Assembly (NCBI RefSeq): GCF_900078685.2
Contig: NZ_LT546166.1
Span: 660,930-724,929, forward strand
Origin: Mycolicibacter icosiumassiliensis
GTDB taxonomy: Bacteria > Actinomycetota > Actinomycetes > Mycobacteriales > Mycobacteriaceae
Length of the DNA: 64,000 bases
Reading direction: 5' to 3'
Translations under genes and position numbers: made by a program
Shown: positions 8,079 through 16,895 of the stretch, one piece after another
How positions within the stretch are numbered: the first letter of the stretch is position 1
Layout of the letters: every line of letters starts with the position of its first letter
Notes under the pieces: generated by a model
Databases searched by the model: none
What the model was told of the DNA's origin: nothing
Seen by the model: the letters and a program-made list of their open reading frames with translations, nothing else

Positions 8079-10430
8079 GTGACCGAAAATACCCAGATGC
8101 TGATCAGGCTGGTGGTCGGCCTGTCCATGACGGGACTTGTTGGCCTGCTGGCCGCACGCCGGGTGTTCTGGCTCTTCCGACTGGTCATGTCCGGTCAGAA
8201 GGTCGGCGCCGAGCGGACCAACGACATCAGGGCCCGGATCGAGACCCAGATCCGTGAGGTCGCCGGCCAGGCCAAGCTGCTGAAGTGGAACATCCCGGGT
8301 ATCGCGCACTTCTTCACCATGTGGGCGTTCTTCGTTCTGATCACGGTGTACATCGAGGCCTACGGCCAGATGTTCACCCCACACTTCGCCATCCCGATCG
8401 TCGGCCACTGGGACTTCCTGGGCTTCATGCAGGACTTCTTCATCACCGCGGTCACCCTGTCGATCTTCGTGTTCATGGTCATCCGGGTCCTGCGCAACCC
8501 GACCGAGCACGGCCGGTCGTCCCGGTTCTACGGCTCGCACAACGGCGGTGCGTGGCTGATCCTCGTGATGATCCTCAACGTGGTCTGGACCTTCCTGCTG
8601 CTGCGCGGCGCCGCGGTCAACACCGGCACCCTGCCCTACGGCAAGGGCGCCTACCTGTCGCATCTGATGGGCAAGCTCATGGCACCGTTGGGGCTCGCCG
8701 TCAACGAGAACATCGAGACCGGCGCTCTGCTGCTGCACGTTGCGGTGGCACTGGGCTTCCTGCTGATCGTGCTGCACTCCAAGCACCTGCACATCTTCTT
8801 GGCCCCGATCAACGTCACCTTCAAGCGACTGCCCAACGCGCTGGGCCCGCTGCTGCCGATCGAGTACCAGGGCGAACCGCTGGACTTCGACAACCCGCCG
8901 GAAGACGCGGTGTTCGGCCGCGGCAAGATCGACGACTTTACCTGGAAGGGCATGCTCGACTTCGCCACCTGTACCGAGTGTGGCCGCTGCCAGTCGCAGT
9001 GTCCCGCCTGGAACACCGGCAAGCCACTGAGCCCCAAGTTGGTCATCATGGACTTGCGTGACCACTGGATGGCCAAGGCCCCCTACCTGCTCGGCGACAA
9101 GCCGATGCCGACCGGCGAGGTCGATCTGGCCGACGCCCAGCCGCTGCCCGGCCACCACGTACCGGAGAAGGGCTTCGAGCGTATCGGCGGCTCCGGCCCG
9201 GAGCAGGCCGTCCGCCCACTGGTGGGCACCGCCGAAGAAGGCGGCGTGATCGACCCCGACGTGCTGTGGTCCTGCACCAACTGTGGCGCCTGCGTCGAGC
9301 AGTGCCCGGTGGACATCGAGCACATCGACCACATCGTCGACATGCGCCGCTACCAGGTGCTGGTGGAGTCCGAGTTCCCCTCCGAGTTGGGTGTGCTGTT
9401 CAAGAACCTGGAGAACAAGGGCAACCCGTGGGGGCAGAACGCCAAGGAGCGCACCTCCTGGATCGACGAGCTCAACTTCGACATCCCGGTCTACGGCCAG
9501 GACGTCGACAGCTTCGACGGGTTCGAGTACCTGTTCTGGGTGGGGTGCGCGGGCGCCTATGAGGACCGCGCCAAGAAGACCACCAAGGCCACCGCGGAGC
9601 TGCTGGCCGCTGCCGGCGTGAAGTTCCTGGTGCTGGGCACCGGGGAGACCTGCACCGGCGACCCGGCCCGGCGTGCCGGCAACGAATTCCTGTTCCAGCA
9701 GTTGGCCTCTCAGAACGTCGAAATGCTCAACGAAGTGTTCGACGGCCTGGACAAGCCAGACCGCAAGATCATCGCCAGCTGCCCACACTGCTTCAACACG
9801 ATCTCTCGTGAATACCCGCAGCTGGGCAGCGAATACACGGTGCTGCACCACACCCAGGTGCTCAACCGGCTGGTTCGCGACAAGCGACTGATTCCGGTCG
9901 CTCCGGTGTCGCGGGAGGTCACCTACCACGACCCGTGCTTCCTGGGCCGCCACAACAAGGTCTACGAGCCGCCACGTGAGCTGGTCGAGGCGTCGGGCGC
10001 CAACCTGGTCGAGATGCCGAGAAACAAGGACCGCTCGTTCTGTTGCGGCGCCGGCGGCGCCCGGATGTGGATGGAAGAGCACATCGGTAAGCGGGTGAAC
10101 CATGACCGCGTCGACGAGGCGCTGGCCACCGGTGCCACCACCATCGCCACCGGCTGCCCGTTCTGCCGGGTGATGGTCAGCGACGGCCTCGACGACCGCA
10201 TCGAAGCCTCCGGACGTTCCGATGTGGACGTGCGTGACATCGCCCAGCTGCTGCTGGAGTCCCTCGACATGGACGCGGTGACGTTGCCGGCCAAGGGCAC
10301 TGCCGCCGAGGCCGCCGCCAAGGCCGGTCCGAAGAAGGTCGAGGAGAAGGCACCGGCGCCGGCCGCCGTGGCCACCGCGACCGCGGAGAAGCCGGCTGCC
10401 GAGGTCAAGGCCGCGGCCCCGCCCCGGTGA
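8079..10430 (+). CDS. etfD: EtfD-like membrane iron-sulfur oxidoreductase
   Basis: Homologue of M. tuberculosis Rv0338c (EtfD), thought to reoxidise electron-transfer flavoprotein during fatty-acid beta-oxidation and pass electrons to menaquinone (established knowledge). The N-terminal 240 residues hold about five membrane helices of NarI type. Two 4Fe-4S sites follow: CTECGRCQSQCP (near 298) and CTNCGACVEQCP (near 398). The C-terminal half has heterodisulfide-reductase-like CCG domains (CPHCFNT, FCCGAGGARMW). GTG start at 8079 follows a GGGAGAGG ribosome site. The frame stops at 10430 although the Ala/Pro tail continues in the next frame. Confidence 0.88.
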   Translation: MTENTQMLIRLVVGLSMTGLVGLLAARRVFWLFRLVMSGQKVGAERTNDIRARIETQIREVAGQAKLLKWNIPGIAHFFTMWAFFVLITVYIEAYGQMFTPHFAIPIVGHWDFLGFMQDFFITAVTLSIFVFMVIRVLRNPTEHGRSSRFYGSHNGGAWLILVMILNVVWTFLLLRGAAVNTGTLPYGKGAYLSHLMGKLMAPLGLAVNENIETGALLLHVAVALGFLLIVLHSKHLHIFLAPINVTFKRLPNALGPLLPIEYQGEPLDFDNPPEDAVFGRGKIDDFTWKGMLDFATCTECGRCQSQCPAWNTGKPLSPKLVIMDLRDHWMAKAPYLLGDKPMPTGEVDLADAQPLPGHHVPEKGFERIGGSGPEQAVRPLVGTAEEGGVIDPDVLWSCTNCGACVEQCPVDIEHIDHIVDMRRYQVLVESEFPSELGVLFKNLENKGNPWGQNAKERTSWIDELNFDIPVYGQDVDSFDGFEYLFWVGCAGAYEDRAKKTTKATAELLAAAGVKFLVLGTGETCTGDPARRAGNEFLFQQLASQNVEMLNEVFDGLDKPDRKIIASCPHCFNTISREYPQLGSEYTVLHHTQVLNRLVRDKRLIPVAPVSREVTYHDPCFLGRHNKVYEPPRELVEASGANLVEMPRNKDRSFCCGAGGARMWMEEHIGKRVNHDRVDEALATGATTIATGCPFCRVMVSDGLDDRIEASGRSDVDVRDIAQLLLESLDMDAVTLPAKGTAAEAAAKAGPKKVEEKAPAPAAVATATAEKPAAEVKAAAPPR
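8110..8172 (+). repeat. 63-bp perfect inverted repeat, arm 2 (within etfD)
   Basis: Partner of 7704-7766, 343 nt away. Here it encodes part of the first membrane helix of EtfD. Confidence 0.95.
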
Positions 10431-10807
10431 AGGGGCTCGGGATGGCCGGTGGCGCCAAGCGCCCGGGTGCCAAGAAGGCGGCCCCAGCCGCCGCCCCCGC
10501 GGCCAGCGCTCCCGCACCCGCGGCGCCCGCAGCTCCCGCAGAGCCGGCCGCACCCGCGACTCCGGCCGCTCCGGTCAAGGGCCTGGGCATGGCAGCAGGC
10601 GCCCGCAAGCCCGGGGCCAAGAAGGCGGCCCCGGCCGCCGAGCCTGCCCAAGCCGCCCCGGAACCGGCTTCCGCGCCGGTTGCCGTCGAGCCCGAGCCTG
10701 CGCAGGCGGCTCCCGAGGCTGCTCCGGCAGCGGAGGCGCCCAAGGAACAGCCGCCGGTGAAGGGGCTGGGCATCCAGCGCGGGGCGAAGCCACCGGGCAA
10801 ACGCTGA
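10427..10807 (+). pseudogene. Detached C-terminal tail of etfD
   Basis: 126 codons rich in Ala, Pro and Glu with three copies of a KGLG-(M/I)-..-GAK-(R/P)PG module. It is the expected basic tail of the Rv0338c family but is in a different frame from the body. From 8079 to 10807 is 2729 nt, one short of a multiple of three; restoring one G in the run near 10416-10426 joins both parts into a protein of about 909 residues. Either an assembly error or a real loss of the tail. Confidence 0.75.
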
Positions 10808-10810
10808 GAT

Positions 10811-10854
10811 AACAAGTTGGGGCCGTGTGCATGCACATACGGCCCCAACTTGTT
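10811..10854 (+). terminator. Strong hairpin after etfD
   Basis: 16-bp perfect stem (10811-10826 with 10839-10854) whose loop is itself palindromic (GTGCATGCAC). The right arm ends TTGTTTCT. It lies 3 nt after the tail stop codon. Confidence 0.8.
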
Positions 10855-10898
10855 TCTCGGGCAAATTTTGATTGGACAGTTATGGGACCATTGTCAAC

Positions 10899-12176
10899 GT
10901 GACCGCTCACCAGTTGCCGCACCAGATGCCCTGGCCTGCCACCGGCAGTGCGCCTCGGCAGCGTACGTTCGCGCAGTCCACCAAACTGCAGGACGTTCTC
11001 TACGAGATCCGCGGTCCGATCCACGCCCAGGCCGCCCGGATGGAGGCCGAGGGGCACCGCATCCTCAAGCTCAACATCGGCAACCCGGCGCCGTTCGGGT
11101 TCGACGCGCCCGACGTGATCATGCGGGACATGATCCAGGCACTGCCGTATGCACAGGGCTACTCGGATTCCCAGGGCATCCTGCCGGCCCGGCGCGCGGT
11201 GGTCACCCGCTACGAGCTGGTTGAGGGATTCCCGCGCTTCGACGTCGACGATGTCTACCTGGGCAACGGCGTATCCGAGCTGATTTCGCTGGTGCTGCAG
11301 GCGCTGTTGGACAACGGCGACCAGGTGCTGATCCCGGCCCCGGACTACCCGCTGTGGACGGCGTCGACCTCGCTGGCCGGCGGCACGCCGGTGCACTATC
11401 TGTGCGACGAGACCCAGGGCTGGCAGCCCGACATCGCCGACATGGAATCGAAGATCACCGAACGCACCAAGGCGTTGGTGGTGATCAACCCCAACAACCC
11501 GACCGGCGCGGTCTACAGCCGCGAGGTGCTCAGTCAGATCGCCGAATTGGCCCGCAAGCATCAGCTGTTGCTGTTGGCCGACGAGATCTACGACAAGATC
11601 CTCTACGACGACGCCGAGCACACCAGCCTGGCCACCCTGGCGCCGGATCTGTTGTGTTTGACCTTCAACGGCCTGTCGAAGGCCTACCGGGTGGCCGGCT
11701 ACCGCTCCGGTTGGCTGGCGATCACCGGCCCCAAGGAGCACGCGACCAGCTTCCTGGAGGGCATTAACCTGCTGGCCAACATGCGACTGTGCCCGAATGT
11801 GCCGGCCCAGCACGCCATTCAGGTGGCGTTGGGCGGCCACCAGAGCATCGACGACCTGGTGCTGCCGGGTGGGCGGCTGCTCGAACAGCGGGACGTCGCC
11901 TGGAGCAAGCTCAACGAGATCCCGGGCGTCTCCTGCGTGAAGCCCCGCGGTGCGCTGTACGCGTTCCCGCGACTGGACCCCGAGGTCTACCCGATCGACA
12001 ACGACGAGCAGTTGGTCTTGGACCTGTTGCTGCAGGAGAAGATCCTGGTCACCCAGGGCACCGGGTTCAACTGGCCGGCGCCGGACCACCTGCGCATCGT
12101 GACGCTGCCGTGGGCTCGCGACCTGTCCAGCGCGATCGAGCGCCTGGGCAACTTCCTGGTCAGCTACCGGCCCTAG
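10899..12176 (+). CDS. aspC: PLP-dependent aminotransferase (aspartate/alanine type)
   Basis: Class I aminotransferase, 425 residues from the GTG at 10899; a TTG at 10872 is in frame but less likely. The Schiff-base lysine is in FNGLSKAYRVAGYRSGW, the cofactor Asp/Tyr in LLADEIYD, the Asn in NPNNPTG, and a carboxylate-binding Arg in the LRIVTLPW segment. It matches Rv0337c (AspC), for which an alanine/glutamate-pyruvate aminotransferase role is also proposed. It overlaps the convergent DUF1707 gene by 17 nt at its 3' end. Confidence 0.88.
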   Translation: MTAHQLPHQMPWPATGSAPRQRTFAQSTKLQDVLYEIRGPIHAQAARMEAEGHRILKLNIGNPAPFGFDAPDVIMRDMIQALPYAQGYSDSQGILPARRAVVTRYELVEGFPRFDVDDVYLGNGVSELISLVLQALLDNGDQVLIPAPDYPLWTASTSLAGGTPVHYLCDETQGWQPDIADMESKITERTKALVVINPNNPTGAVYSREVLSQIAELARKHQLLLLADEIYDKILYDDAEHTSLATLAPDLLCLTFNGLSKAYRVAGYRSGWLAITGPKEHATSFLEGINLLANMRLCPNVPAQHAIQVALGGHQSIDDLVLPGGRLLEQRDVAWSKLNEIPGVSCVKPRGALYAFPRLDPEVYPIDNDEQLVLDLLLQEKILVTQGTGFNWPAPDHLRIVTLPWARDLSSAIERLGNFLVSYRP

Positions 12177-12612
12177 TTCTTGGGCGAGCGCATGCTGCCA
12201 CCGGAATCGCGTGGGAGACAATGCCGATGCCCCAGCCGAGGATGGGCCAGACCGGCCAGAAGTACCACGCACCGGCGAACACCGCGGTCACCAACCAGAT
12301 GCCGATCATCAACACCGACACCCCCAGGTAAGCGGCCAGGTGAATCTGGACGCCTCGTCGGGCAGCAGCGCTGCGCTGCGCACGACGGCGCGGGTCTCGC
12401 CTGATGATCTGCGCGACAGGTAGATCGGCAACCAGATCATTGAGCGGTCCGGCGGTTTGAGCCTCAAACGCTCGGGCCAGTCGTGTCTCGTATTCCTGCA
12501 TCGACAGGTATCCCTGGGTGAATGCCTGACCGAGCTGGTCGGCGGCACAGGCCCGCTCCGGATCACCCACGCGTACAGCAGATTCCGATGGCGTGACGAA
12601 TCTGGTGGTCAT
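12160..12612 (-). CDS. DUF1707 and 2TM-domain protein
   Basis: 150 residues. The N-terminal half (about 12-65) is a DUF1707 domain: VRVGDPERACAADQLGQAF followed by GYLSMQEYETRLARAFEAQT. The C-terminal half has two membrane helices separated by a short turn (AAYLGVSVLMIGIWLVTAVF and WYFWPVWPILGWGIGI), the 2TM domain. Likely a small membrane-anchored protein of unknown function. The convergent neighbour overlaps its stop by 17 nt. Confidence 0.85.
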   Translation of the reverse strand: MTTRFVTPSESAVRVGDPERACAADQLGQAFTQGYLSMQEYETRLARAFEAQTAGPLNDLVADLPVAQIIRRDPRRRAQRSAAARRGVQIHLAAYLGVSVLMIGIWLVTAVFAGAWYFWPVWPILGWGIGIVSHAIPVAACARPRTRAGS

Positions 12613-12621
12613 GTCGCACCC

Positions 12622-14067
12622 CTATTGCCCGGTCGGCACCCAGTTGCCGTGGAATCCGGCGGGAACACGGTGTGGCAGGTGGATGGCCGCGATGTCACCC
12701 AACGTGGCGGCGTCCAGGACCGCCAGCTCGCTGGTGTCCGTCGAACTGTCGTAGACGAAGCCCATCAGGACACCGTCATCTTCGGCCGCGGCCGCCGACT
12801 TCGGATGGAAAACGAACTCACCCAACTGTTTTCCCTCACCGAACGAACGTGTCGCTGCCGAACCGCCGACCAGGTCGTGCTTGAGCAGCGTCGCGTCGGG
12901 CACCACGCCGTTGCCGATACTGACCGCGTAGCCGAACCGGTGCCGCTTGCCGACCAATCGTTCGTCAACCCGGGGAAACTCTTGACCACGGTCGTCCACC
13001 CGAGATTCGCGAACCTTGCCGTCGGCCAGGTCGACGGTCCAACGTTCCAGCGTGGGCAGACCCTCGGCGGGGCCACGCATCTCGGTGTCGAACATCTTCG
13101 GGTGCCGGACCACGTCGAGTACGACGGTGTCGCCCTCGTCGTAGGCATTCATCGGATGGAACACGTAGCACGGTTCGATCTCGAACCACCGAACATCCGC
13201 GTTGCCCCCGTCACGTGGCATTACGCCCACCCGCGCAGGGTATTTCGGGTTCCACCGATACGGCATGGTGCGCACGCTGTTCTTGGGCATCGGCAACCGG
13301 GCCATGATCGGGTCCGGGATGCGCACCCGCCCGATCAGCGCCGACATGATCAGGCGCACCGGTAGCCGCAGACCGGGCGGCGCCGCACCCTGGGCGACCT
13401 GGCGGGTGTCGAACGTGACCGGCAGGTCATAGAAGACGACGTGCTTCTCGGTGAGCGAGAAGTCGTGCATCATCGGCGAACCGGTGACCTCGATATCGAC
13501 GGTGCGCCGCGCCCGACCGTCGGTGCCGATCACCGAGTACTGGACACTGTTTCCGCGGTTGAATGCGTACGAAACGGCATGCAGCTCACCGGTGTCGGGG
13601 TCACGTTTGGGATGCGCGGTGTACCCGCCCGACAGCGTGCCGTCGAAGTCGCAGGTGCCGACGGTTTCCAGCTCGTCGGTCAGCTCGTAGCAGGCGATGC
13701 CGCCCTCGATCAGCGCGAGGGTACGCCCGGCATGTCCGATCACGTTGGTGTTGGCGCCGATCCCGGAAGCGCCGGTGTGCCGGCCGGGGCGCGGCGGTTC
13801 GCCAAGCGCGGCTGCGGTCTGCGGGCCTCGCACGTAGCGGTTGCGGTACCACTGCGCCTTGCCGTCGCGAAGGCGTACGCCGTGCACCATGCCGTCACCG
13901 ATGAACCAGTGATAAAAGGCGGGATCGATTTCGCCGACCGGGTTGGGCCCGTTTCGCAGGTAGCGCCCGTCCAGGTAGTCCGGGATGGTTCCGGTCACCG
14001 CCAGCTCGGTGAGGGTGTACTCCTGTGCAATCGGTGCGAATCCGCCCTGCAGGTAGGGATTGGTCAT
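12622..14067 (-). CDS. Carotenoid cleavage oxygenase
   Basis: 481-residue Fe(II) dioxygenase of the carotenoid oxygenase family. Family landmarks are DYLDGRYLRNGPNPV near the N-terminus, HWFIGDGMVHGVRLRDG, AHPKRDPDTGELHAVSY, MMHDFSLTEKHVVFYD (with the metal His), FHPMNAYDEGD and the final FHGNW. The ATG at 14067 follows GGAGG at 5-nt spacing; the frame runs upstream into the operator but is unlikely to be used. Cleaves carotenoid or stilbene-like double bonds; substrate unknown. Divergent from a TetR regulator with a shared double operator, so probably induced by the substrate or product. Confidence 0.93.
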   Translation of the reverse strand: MTNPYLQGGFAPIAQEYTLTELAVTGTIPDYLDGRYLRNGPNPVGEIDPAFYHWFIGDGMVHGVRLRDGKAQWYRNRYVRGPQTAAALGEPPRPGRHTGASGIGANTNVIGHAGRTLALIEGGIACYELTDELETVGTCDFDGTLSGGYTAHPKRDPDTGELHAVSYAFNRGNSVQYSVIGTDGRARRTVDIEVTGSPMMHDFSLTEKHVVFYDLPVTFDTRQVAQGAAPPGLRLPVRLIMSALIGRVRIPDPIMARLPMPKNSVRTMPYRWNPKYPARVGVMPRDGGNADVRWFEIEPCYVFHPMNAYDEGDTVVLDVVRHPKMFDTEMRGPAEGLPTLERWTVDLADGKVRESRVDDRGQEFPRVDERLVGKRHRFGYAVSIGNGVVPDATLLKHDLVGGSAATRSFGEGKQLGEFVFHPKSAAAAEDDGVLMGFVYDSSTDTSELAVLDAATLGDIAAIHLPHRVPAGFHGNWVPTGQ

Positions 14068-14083
14068 CGGACACCTCCGGTCC

Positions 14084-14118
14084 ATAACGATGTTATTCGC
14101 TATGTATAACACCGTTAT
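14084..14118. promoter_or_regulatory. Double TetR-type operator between carotenoid oxygenase and tetR
   Basis: Two copies of ATAAC-N3-GTTAT (14084-14096 and 14106-14118). Each is a palindrome, and together they form a larger inverted repeat with 15-nt arms and one mismatch (14082-14096 and 14106-14120). It sits before both divergent starts. Most likely the binding site of the adjacent TetR protein. Confidence 0.75.
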
Positions 14119-14124
14119 GGCAGG

Positions 14125-14790
14125 ATGGCAAGGGTGAATTTGAGCCCGCGCGATCGCCTGATCGAGGCCGGTACCCGACTACTGGAGAGCGAAGGCCCCG
14201 AGTCTTTGCAGGCCCGGAAAGTCGCCGCCGAAATCGGGGCCTCCACCATGGCCGTCTACACCCACTTCGGCGGCATGAACGGCCTCCTGGAGGCGATCGT
14301 CTCCGCCGCGTTCGAGCGTTTCGGCGCCGCGCTGGCGTCGGCACCCAAGACTGACGATCCGATGGCCGACTTCTTCGTGATGGGCCACGCCTACCGGGAG
14401 TTCGCGCTAGCCAGCCCGCAGCGCTATCGGCTGATGTTCGGGCTGGCCGCGCCGCAGAAGCTTCACGTTCCCGAGATGCCGGTAGCGACGGCGACCTTCG
14501 ATCAACTCGTCACCGCCGTCGAGCGGATCGTCACCACCGGCCGGATCCGCGCGGACGACACCGTCGAGCTGGCCGGGCGAATTTGGAGCATGATCCACGG
14601 TGTGGTGCTCCTGGAACTTGTCGGCACGTTCGAGCAGGACGGCCGGGCCCTGACCCACATCCTCAGCCCGATGACGATCGACATGTTCGTCGGGATGGGC
14701 GACAGTCGGGAACGCGCCGAACTGTCGCTGCGGCGGGCGGCCGAGGCGATCAAGCAGACGCGCACCGAAGCCCATCCCTCGCCAGAGTGA
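14125..14790 (+). CDS. TetR-family regulator
   Basis: 221 residues. N-terminal HTH (about 8-55): RDRLIEAGTRLLESEG, then VAAEIGASTMAVYTHFGGMNGLLEAI. The C-terminal ligand domain resembles the WHG/TetR_C_33 type (YREFALASPQRYRLMFGLA, then IWSMIHGVVLLELVGTF). The start is 5 nt past a double palindrome shared with the divergent carotenoid oxygenase, indicating autorepression and control of that enzyme. A GTG at 14134 is an alternative start. Confidence 0.88.
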   Translation: MARVNLSPRDRLIEAGTRLLESEGPESLQARKVAAEIGASTMAVYTHFGGMNGLLEAIVSAAFERFGAALASAPKTDDPMADFFVMGHAYREFALASPQRYRLMFGLAAPQKLHVPEMPVATATFDQLVTAVERIVTTGRIRADDTVELAGRIWSMIHGVVLLELVGTFEQDGRALTHILSPMTIDMFVGMGDSRERAELSLRRAAEAIKQTRTEAHPSPE

Positions 14791-14849
14791 ATCTCACGAC
14801 GCGTCGCCGGCGCGTCATGACGCAGGATTCCCACTCGGCGGGCGGGAAG

Positions 14850-15716
14850 TCACCGACGATCCAGCAATCCCATCAGGTAATCGCCGTAGCCGGACTTGCC
14901 CAGCGCTGCGGCACGGCCGGCGAGTGCAGCGTCGTCGATGAAGCCCATCCGCCAGGCGACCTCTTCGGGGACACCGATCTTGAGGCCCTGGCGGCGCTCG
15001 ACGGTGCGAACGTAATCGCCGGCGTCCAGCAGTGAGTCGAACGTACCGGTGTCCAACCACGCGGTGCCCCGAGCCAGGGTCTCGACCGTGAGTCGGCCCT
15101 GATCGAGGTAGGTCTGATTGATGTCGGTGATCTCGTACTCGCCGCGCGCGGAAGGCTTGAGACCCCTGGCGATCTCAACGACGTCGTTGTCATAGAAATA
15201 CAGCCCGGGTATCGCGTAGTGCGAGCTGGGCGCGGTCGGCTTCTCCACCACCGACACCGCTGAGCCGTTCACATCGAACTCGACCACACCGTAGGCCGAC
15301 GGGTCGGCCATCCAATACGCGAAAATAACCGCACCGGAAAGGGATTGGTGGCGCCGCAGACTGGTCCCCAAGCCGGCGCCGTAGAAGATGTTGTCCCCCA
15401 ACACCAGCACAACAGAATCGGTGCCGATGTGGTCGGCGCCGATCACGAACGCCCGCGCCAGCCCGTCGGGCTGCTCTTGAATGGCGTAGCTGATGTCGAC
15501 CCCGAATGCACTGCCGTCCCCCAACAGTCGCTGGAAGGCGGGCGCGTCGTGACCGGTGGTGATCACCTGAATGTCCCGAATGCCCGCCAGCATCAGCGTG
15601 CATAGCGGGTAGTAGACCAGCGGCTTGTCGTACACCGGCAGCAGCTGCTTGCTCACGCCCCTGGTGATCGGATGCAGGCGGGTACCGGAGCCACCGGCCA
15701 GGATGATCCCGCGCAT
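14850..15716 (-). CDS. rmlA: Glucose-1-phosphate thymidylyltransferase
   Basis: 288 residues, the normal RmlA length. It makes dTDP-glucose from glucose-1-phosphate and dTTP, the first step to dTDP-rhamnose for the arabinogalactan linker. The nucleotide-binding signature [20 protein letters not shown] is at the N-terminus, followed by [29 protein letters not shown] and the later EYEITDIN and [10 protein letters not shown] motifs. Essential in mycobacteria (established for M. tuberculosis). The smaller genes upstream are on the same strand. Confidence 0.95.
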   Translation of the reverse strand: MRGIILAGGSGTRLHPITRGVSKQLLPVYDKPLVYYPLCTLMLAGIRDIQVITTGHDAPAFQRLLGDGSAFGVDISYAIQEQPDGLARAFVIGADHIGTDSVVLVLGDNIFYGAGLGTSLRRHQSLSGAVIFAYWMADPSAYGVVEFDVNGSAVSVVEKPTAPSSHYAIPGLYFYDNDVVEIARGLKPSARGEYEITDINQTYLDQGRLTVETLARGTAWLDTGTFDSLLDAGDYVRTVERRQGLKIGVPEEVAWRMGFIDDAALAGRAAALGKSGYGDYLMGLLDRR

Positions 15717-15746
15717 GCAGCTCAGCCTAACCGCCGTCGATGCCGC

Positions 15747-16106
15747 TCAGTCCACCCGATCGGCCTCGGTGAGGTCCGTGGCGGCCAGGGCGGCGTCCAG
15801 ATCCTGGTGGCGGAAAACCGCGGTGACGCGGTCATGCACCACCCGGAAGGCGACTGCCTGGGCTGCACCCGCTCCCGCGGGGATCAGCTCGGCCACCACC
15901 ACACCGTCGTGCACATACATCCGGCCGATTCCGGTGCTCACCTGGGCCGAAGCCGCCCACCCGCGCAATGCCTGATGACCCTGCCCGGCGCCGTTGGCGT
16001 CGGCCACTTCGATGTCGTCGCTGGACAGCTGTTCCAGGGTGTCCAGATCACCGGCGGCCAGGGCGTCGTGCCAGGCGAGGACCGTTGCGATCTCCGATGT
16101 GCTCAT
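15747..16106 (-). CDS. NTF2-like (SnoaL-type) protein
   Basis: 119 residues from ATG at 16106; a TTG 9 nt upstream is also possible. The pattern of an N-terminal helix (VLAWHDALAAGDLDTLEQLS), SDDIEVAD strand and later beta-strands (RMYVHDGVVVAELIPAG and AVAFRVVHDRVTAVFRHQDLDAAL) is that of the NTF2/SnoaL fold. Members act as small isomerases, hydrolases or ligand-binding proteins; role here unknown. Confidence 0.75.
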   Translation of the reverse strand: MSTSEIATVLAWHDALAAGDLDTLEQLSSDDIEVADANGAGQGHQALRGWAASAQVSTGIGRMYVHDGVVVAELIPAGAGAAQAVAFRVVHDRVTAVFRHQDLDAALAATDLTEADRVD

Positions 16107-16128
16107 GCTCGCCAAAACTACCGCCCGA

Positions 16129-16890
16129 TCAGAAGGCGGTGTGCTCGACCCAGTTCTGCCACACCGCGGCGTCGCCGAAGATCGCGATGTCGGTGTCGGC
16201 CACCGGTACCCGGCGCATTACCGCCAAGAACAGATCGCGCGCCGAGCCACGCAGGGCCACCGAGCCTTTGCCGTGCTCATGCGACCAGCTCACCGTGTCG
16301 GTGCCGGTCGGCCGGCCGATGGTCCACTCCCCTGCCGGCCCGAGGCCGTCATCGGTGGCGTGCAGATGGACACTCTGTCCGTCGGCCAGCGGTAACGCTT
16401 GTCCATTGCGCCCGACGAGTACGGGGATCAGATCCAGCAACTCGCCGATCCCGTCGGCGGCCAGCTCCGGCGACAGGGCGAAGTGGCCACCGAGCGCCAG
16501 CGCGGCATCGGCGCGGTGCACGGTCGCCTCGTGCAGCCGGCGACGCACCCACCATGAGGCCGGCCGGGGACCCATAAACGTCCAGGCCGGCGTGTGCGGC
16601 CCAGTGTGGGCGACCGCGTCCAACACACGCTGCGCGCCGTCGTGCAGCCAGTCGATCGCTGCGTCGGGCTCCGCGGGCGGCTTGCCGTCGACGACGTCGC
16701 GTGGGTCGAGGGGGCCGTCCATACGATCGGCGATGATTTGTGCGGCCCAACGGTTTCCGCGCCCGAAGTGCCGGAACAGTTGCGTCAGGTTCCACCCCGG
16801 GCAAGTGGGGATCGCCAACTGCGGATCGCCGGTGCGGATCAGCTCCCCGAACGCGCGCGTCTCATCGAGTAGTGCTGCGGCGTAGTCCAC
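16129..16890 (-). CDS. Maleylpyruvate isomerase/DinB-like mycothiol-dependent family protein
   Basis: 253 residues. The N-terminal four-helix domain has the typical CPGWNLTQLFRHFGRGNRW metal-site helix and the second site WWVRRRLHEATVHRADA, whose histidines bind a divalent metal. The C-terminal part has the alpha/beta MDMPI-C type domain ending SARDLFLAVMRRVP. Family members use mycothiol as thiol cofactor; the substrate is unknown. Confidence 0.87.
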   Translation of the reverse strand: MDYAAALLDETRAFGELIRTGDPQLAIPTCPGWNLTQLFRHFGRGNRWAAQIIADRMDGPLDPRDVVDGKPPAEPDAAIDWLHDGAQRVLDAVAHTGPHTPAWTFMGPRPASWWVRRRLHEATVHRADAALALGGHFALSPELAADGIGELLDLIPVLVGRNGQALPLADGQSVHLHATDDGLGPAGEWTIGRPTGTDTVSWSHEHGKGSVALRGSARDLFLAVMRRVPVADTDIAIFGDAAVWQNWVEHTAF

Positions 16891-16895
16891 GGCCG

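Noticed and set aside
8037..10553. Very long minus-strand open frame opposite etfD (838 codons)
   Set aside because: It is the shadow of etfD in high-GC DNA; composition is Val/Gly/His-rich, no domain, and it overlaps the true gene and its operators entirely.
10575..12272. 565-codon minus-strand frame opposite aspC
   Set aside because: Antisense shadow of the aminotransferase; no family features.
12622..14112. Longer start for the carotenoid oxygenase at 14112
   Set aside because: It would include the operator region in the coding sequence; the ATG at 14067 has a good ribosome site and matches family N-termini.
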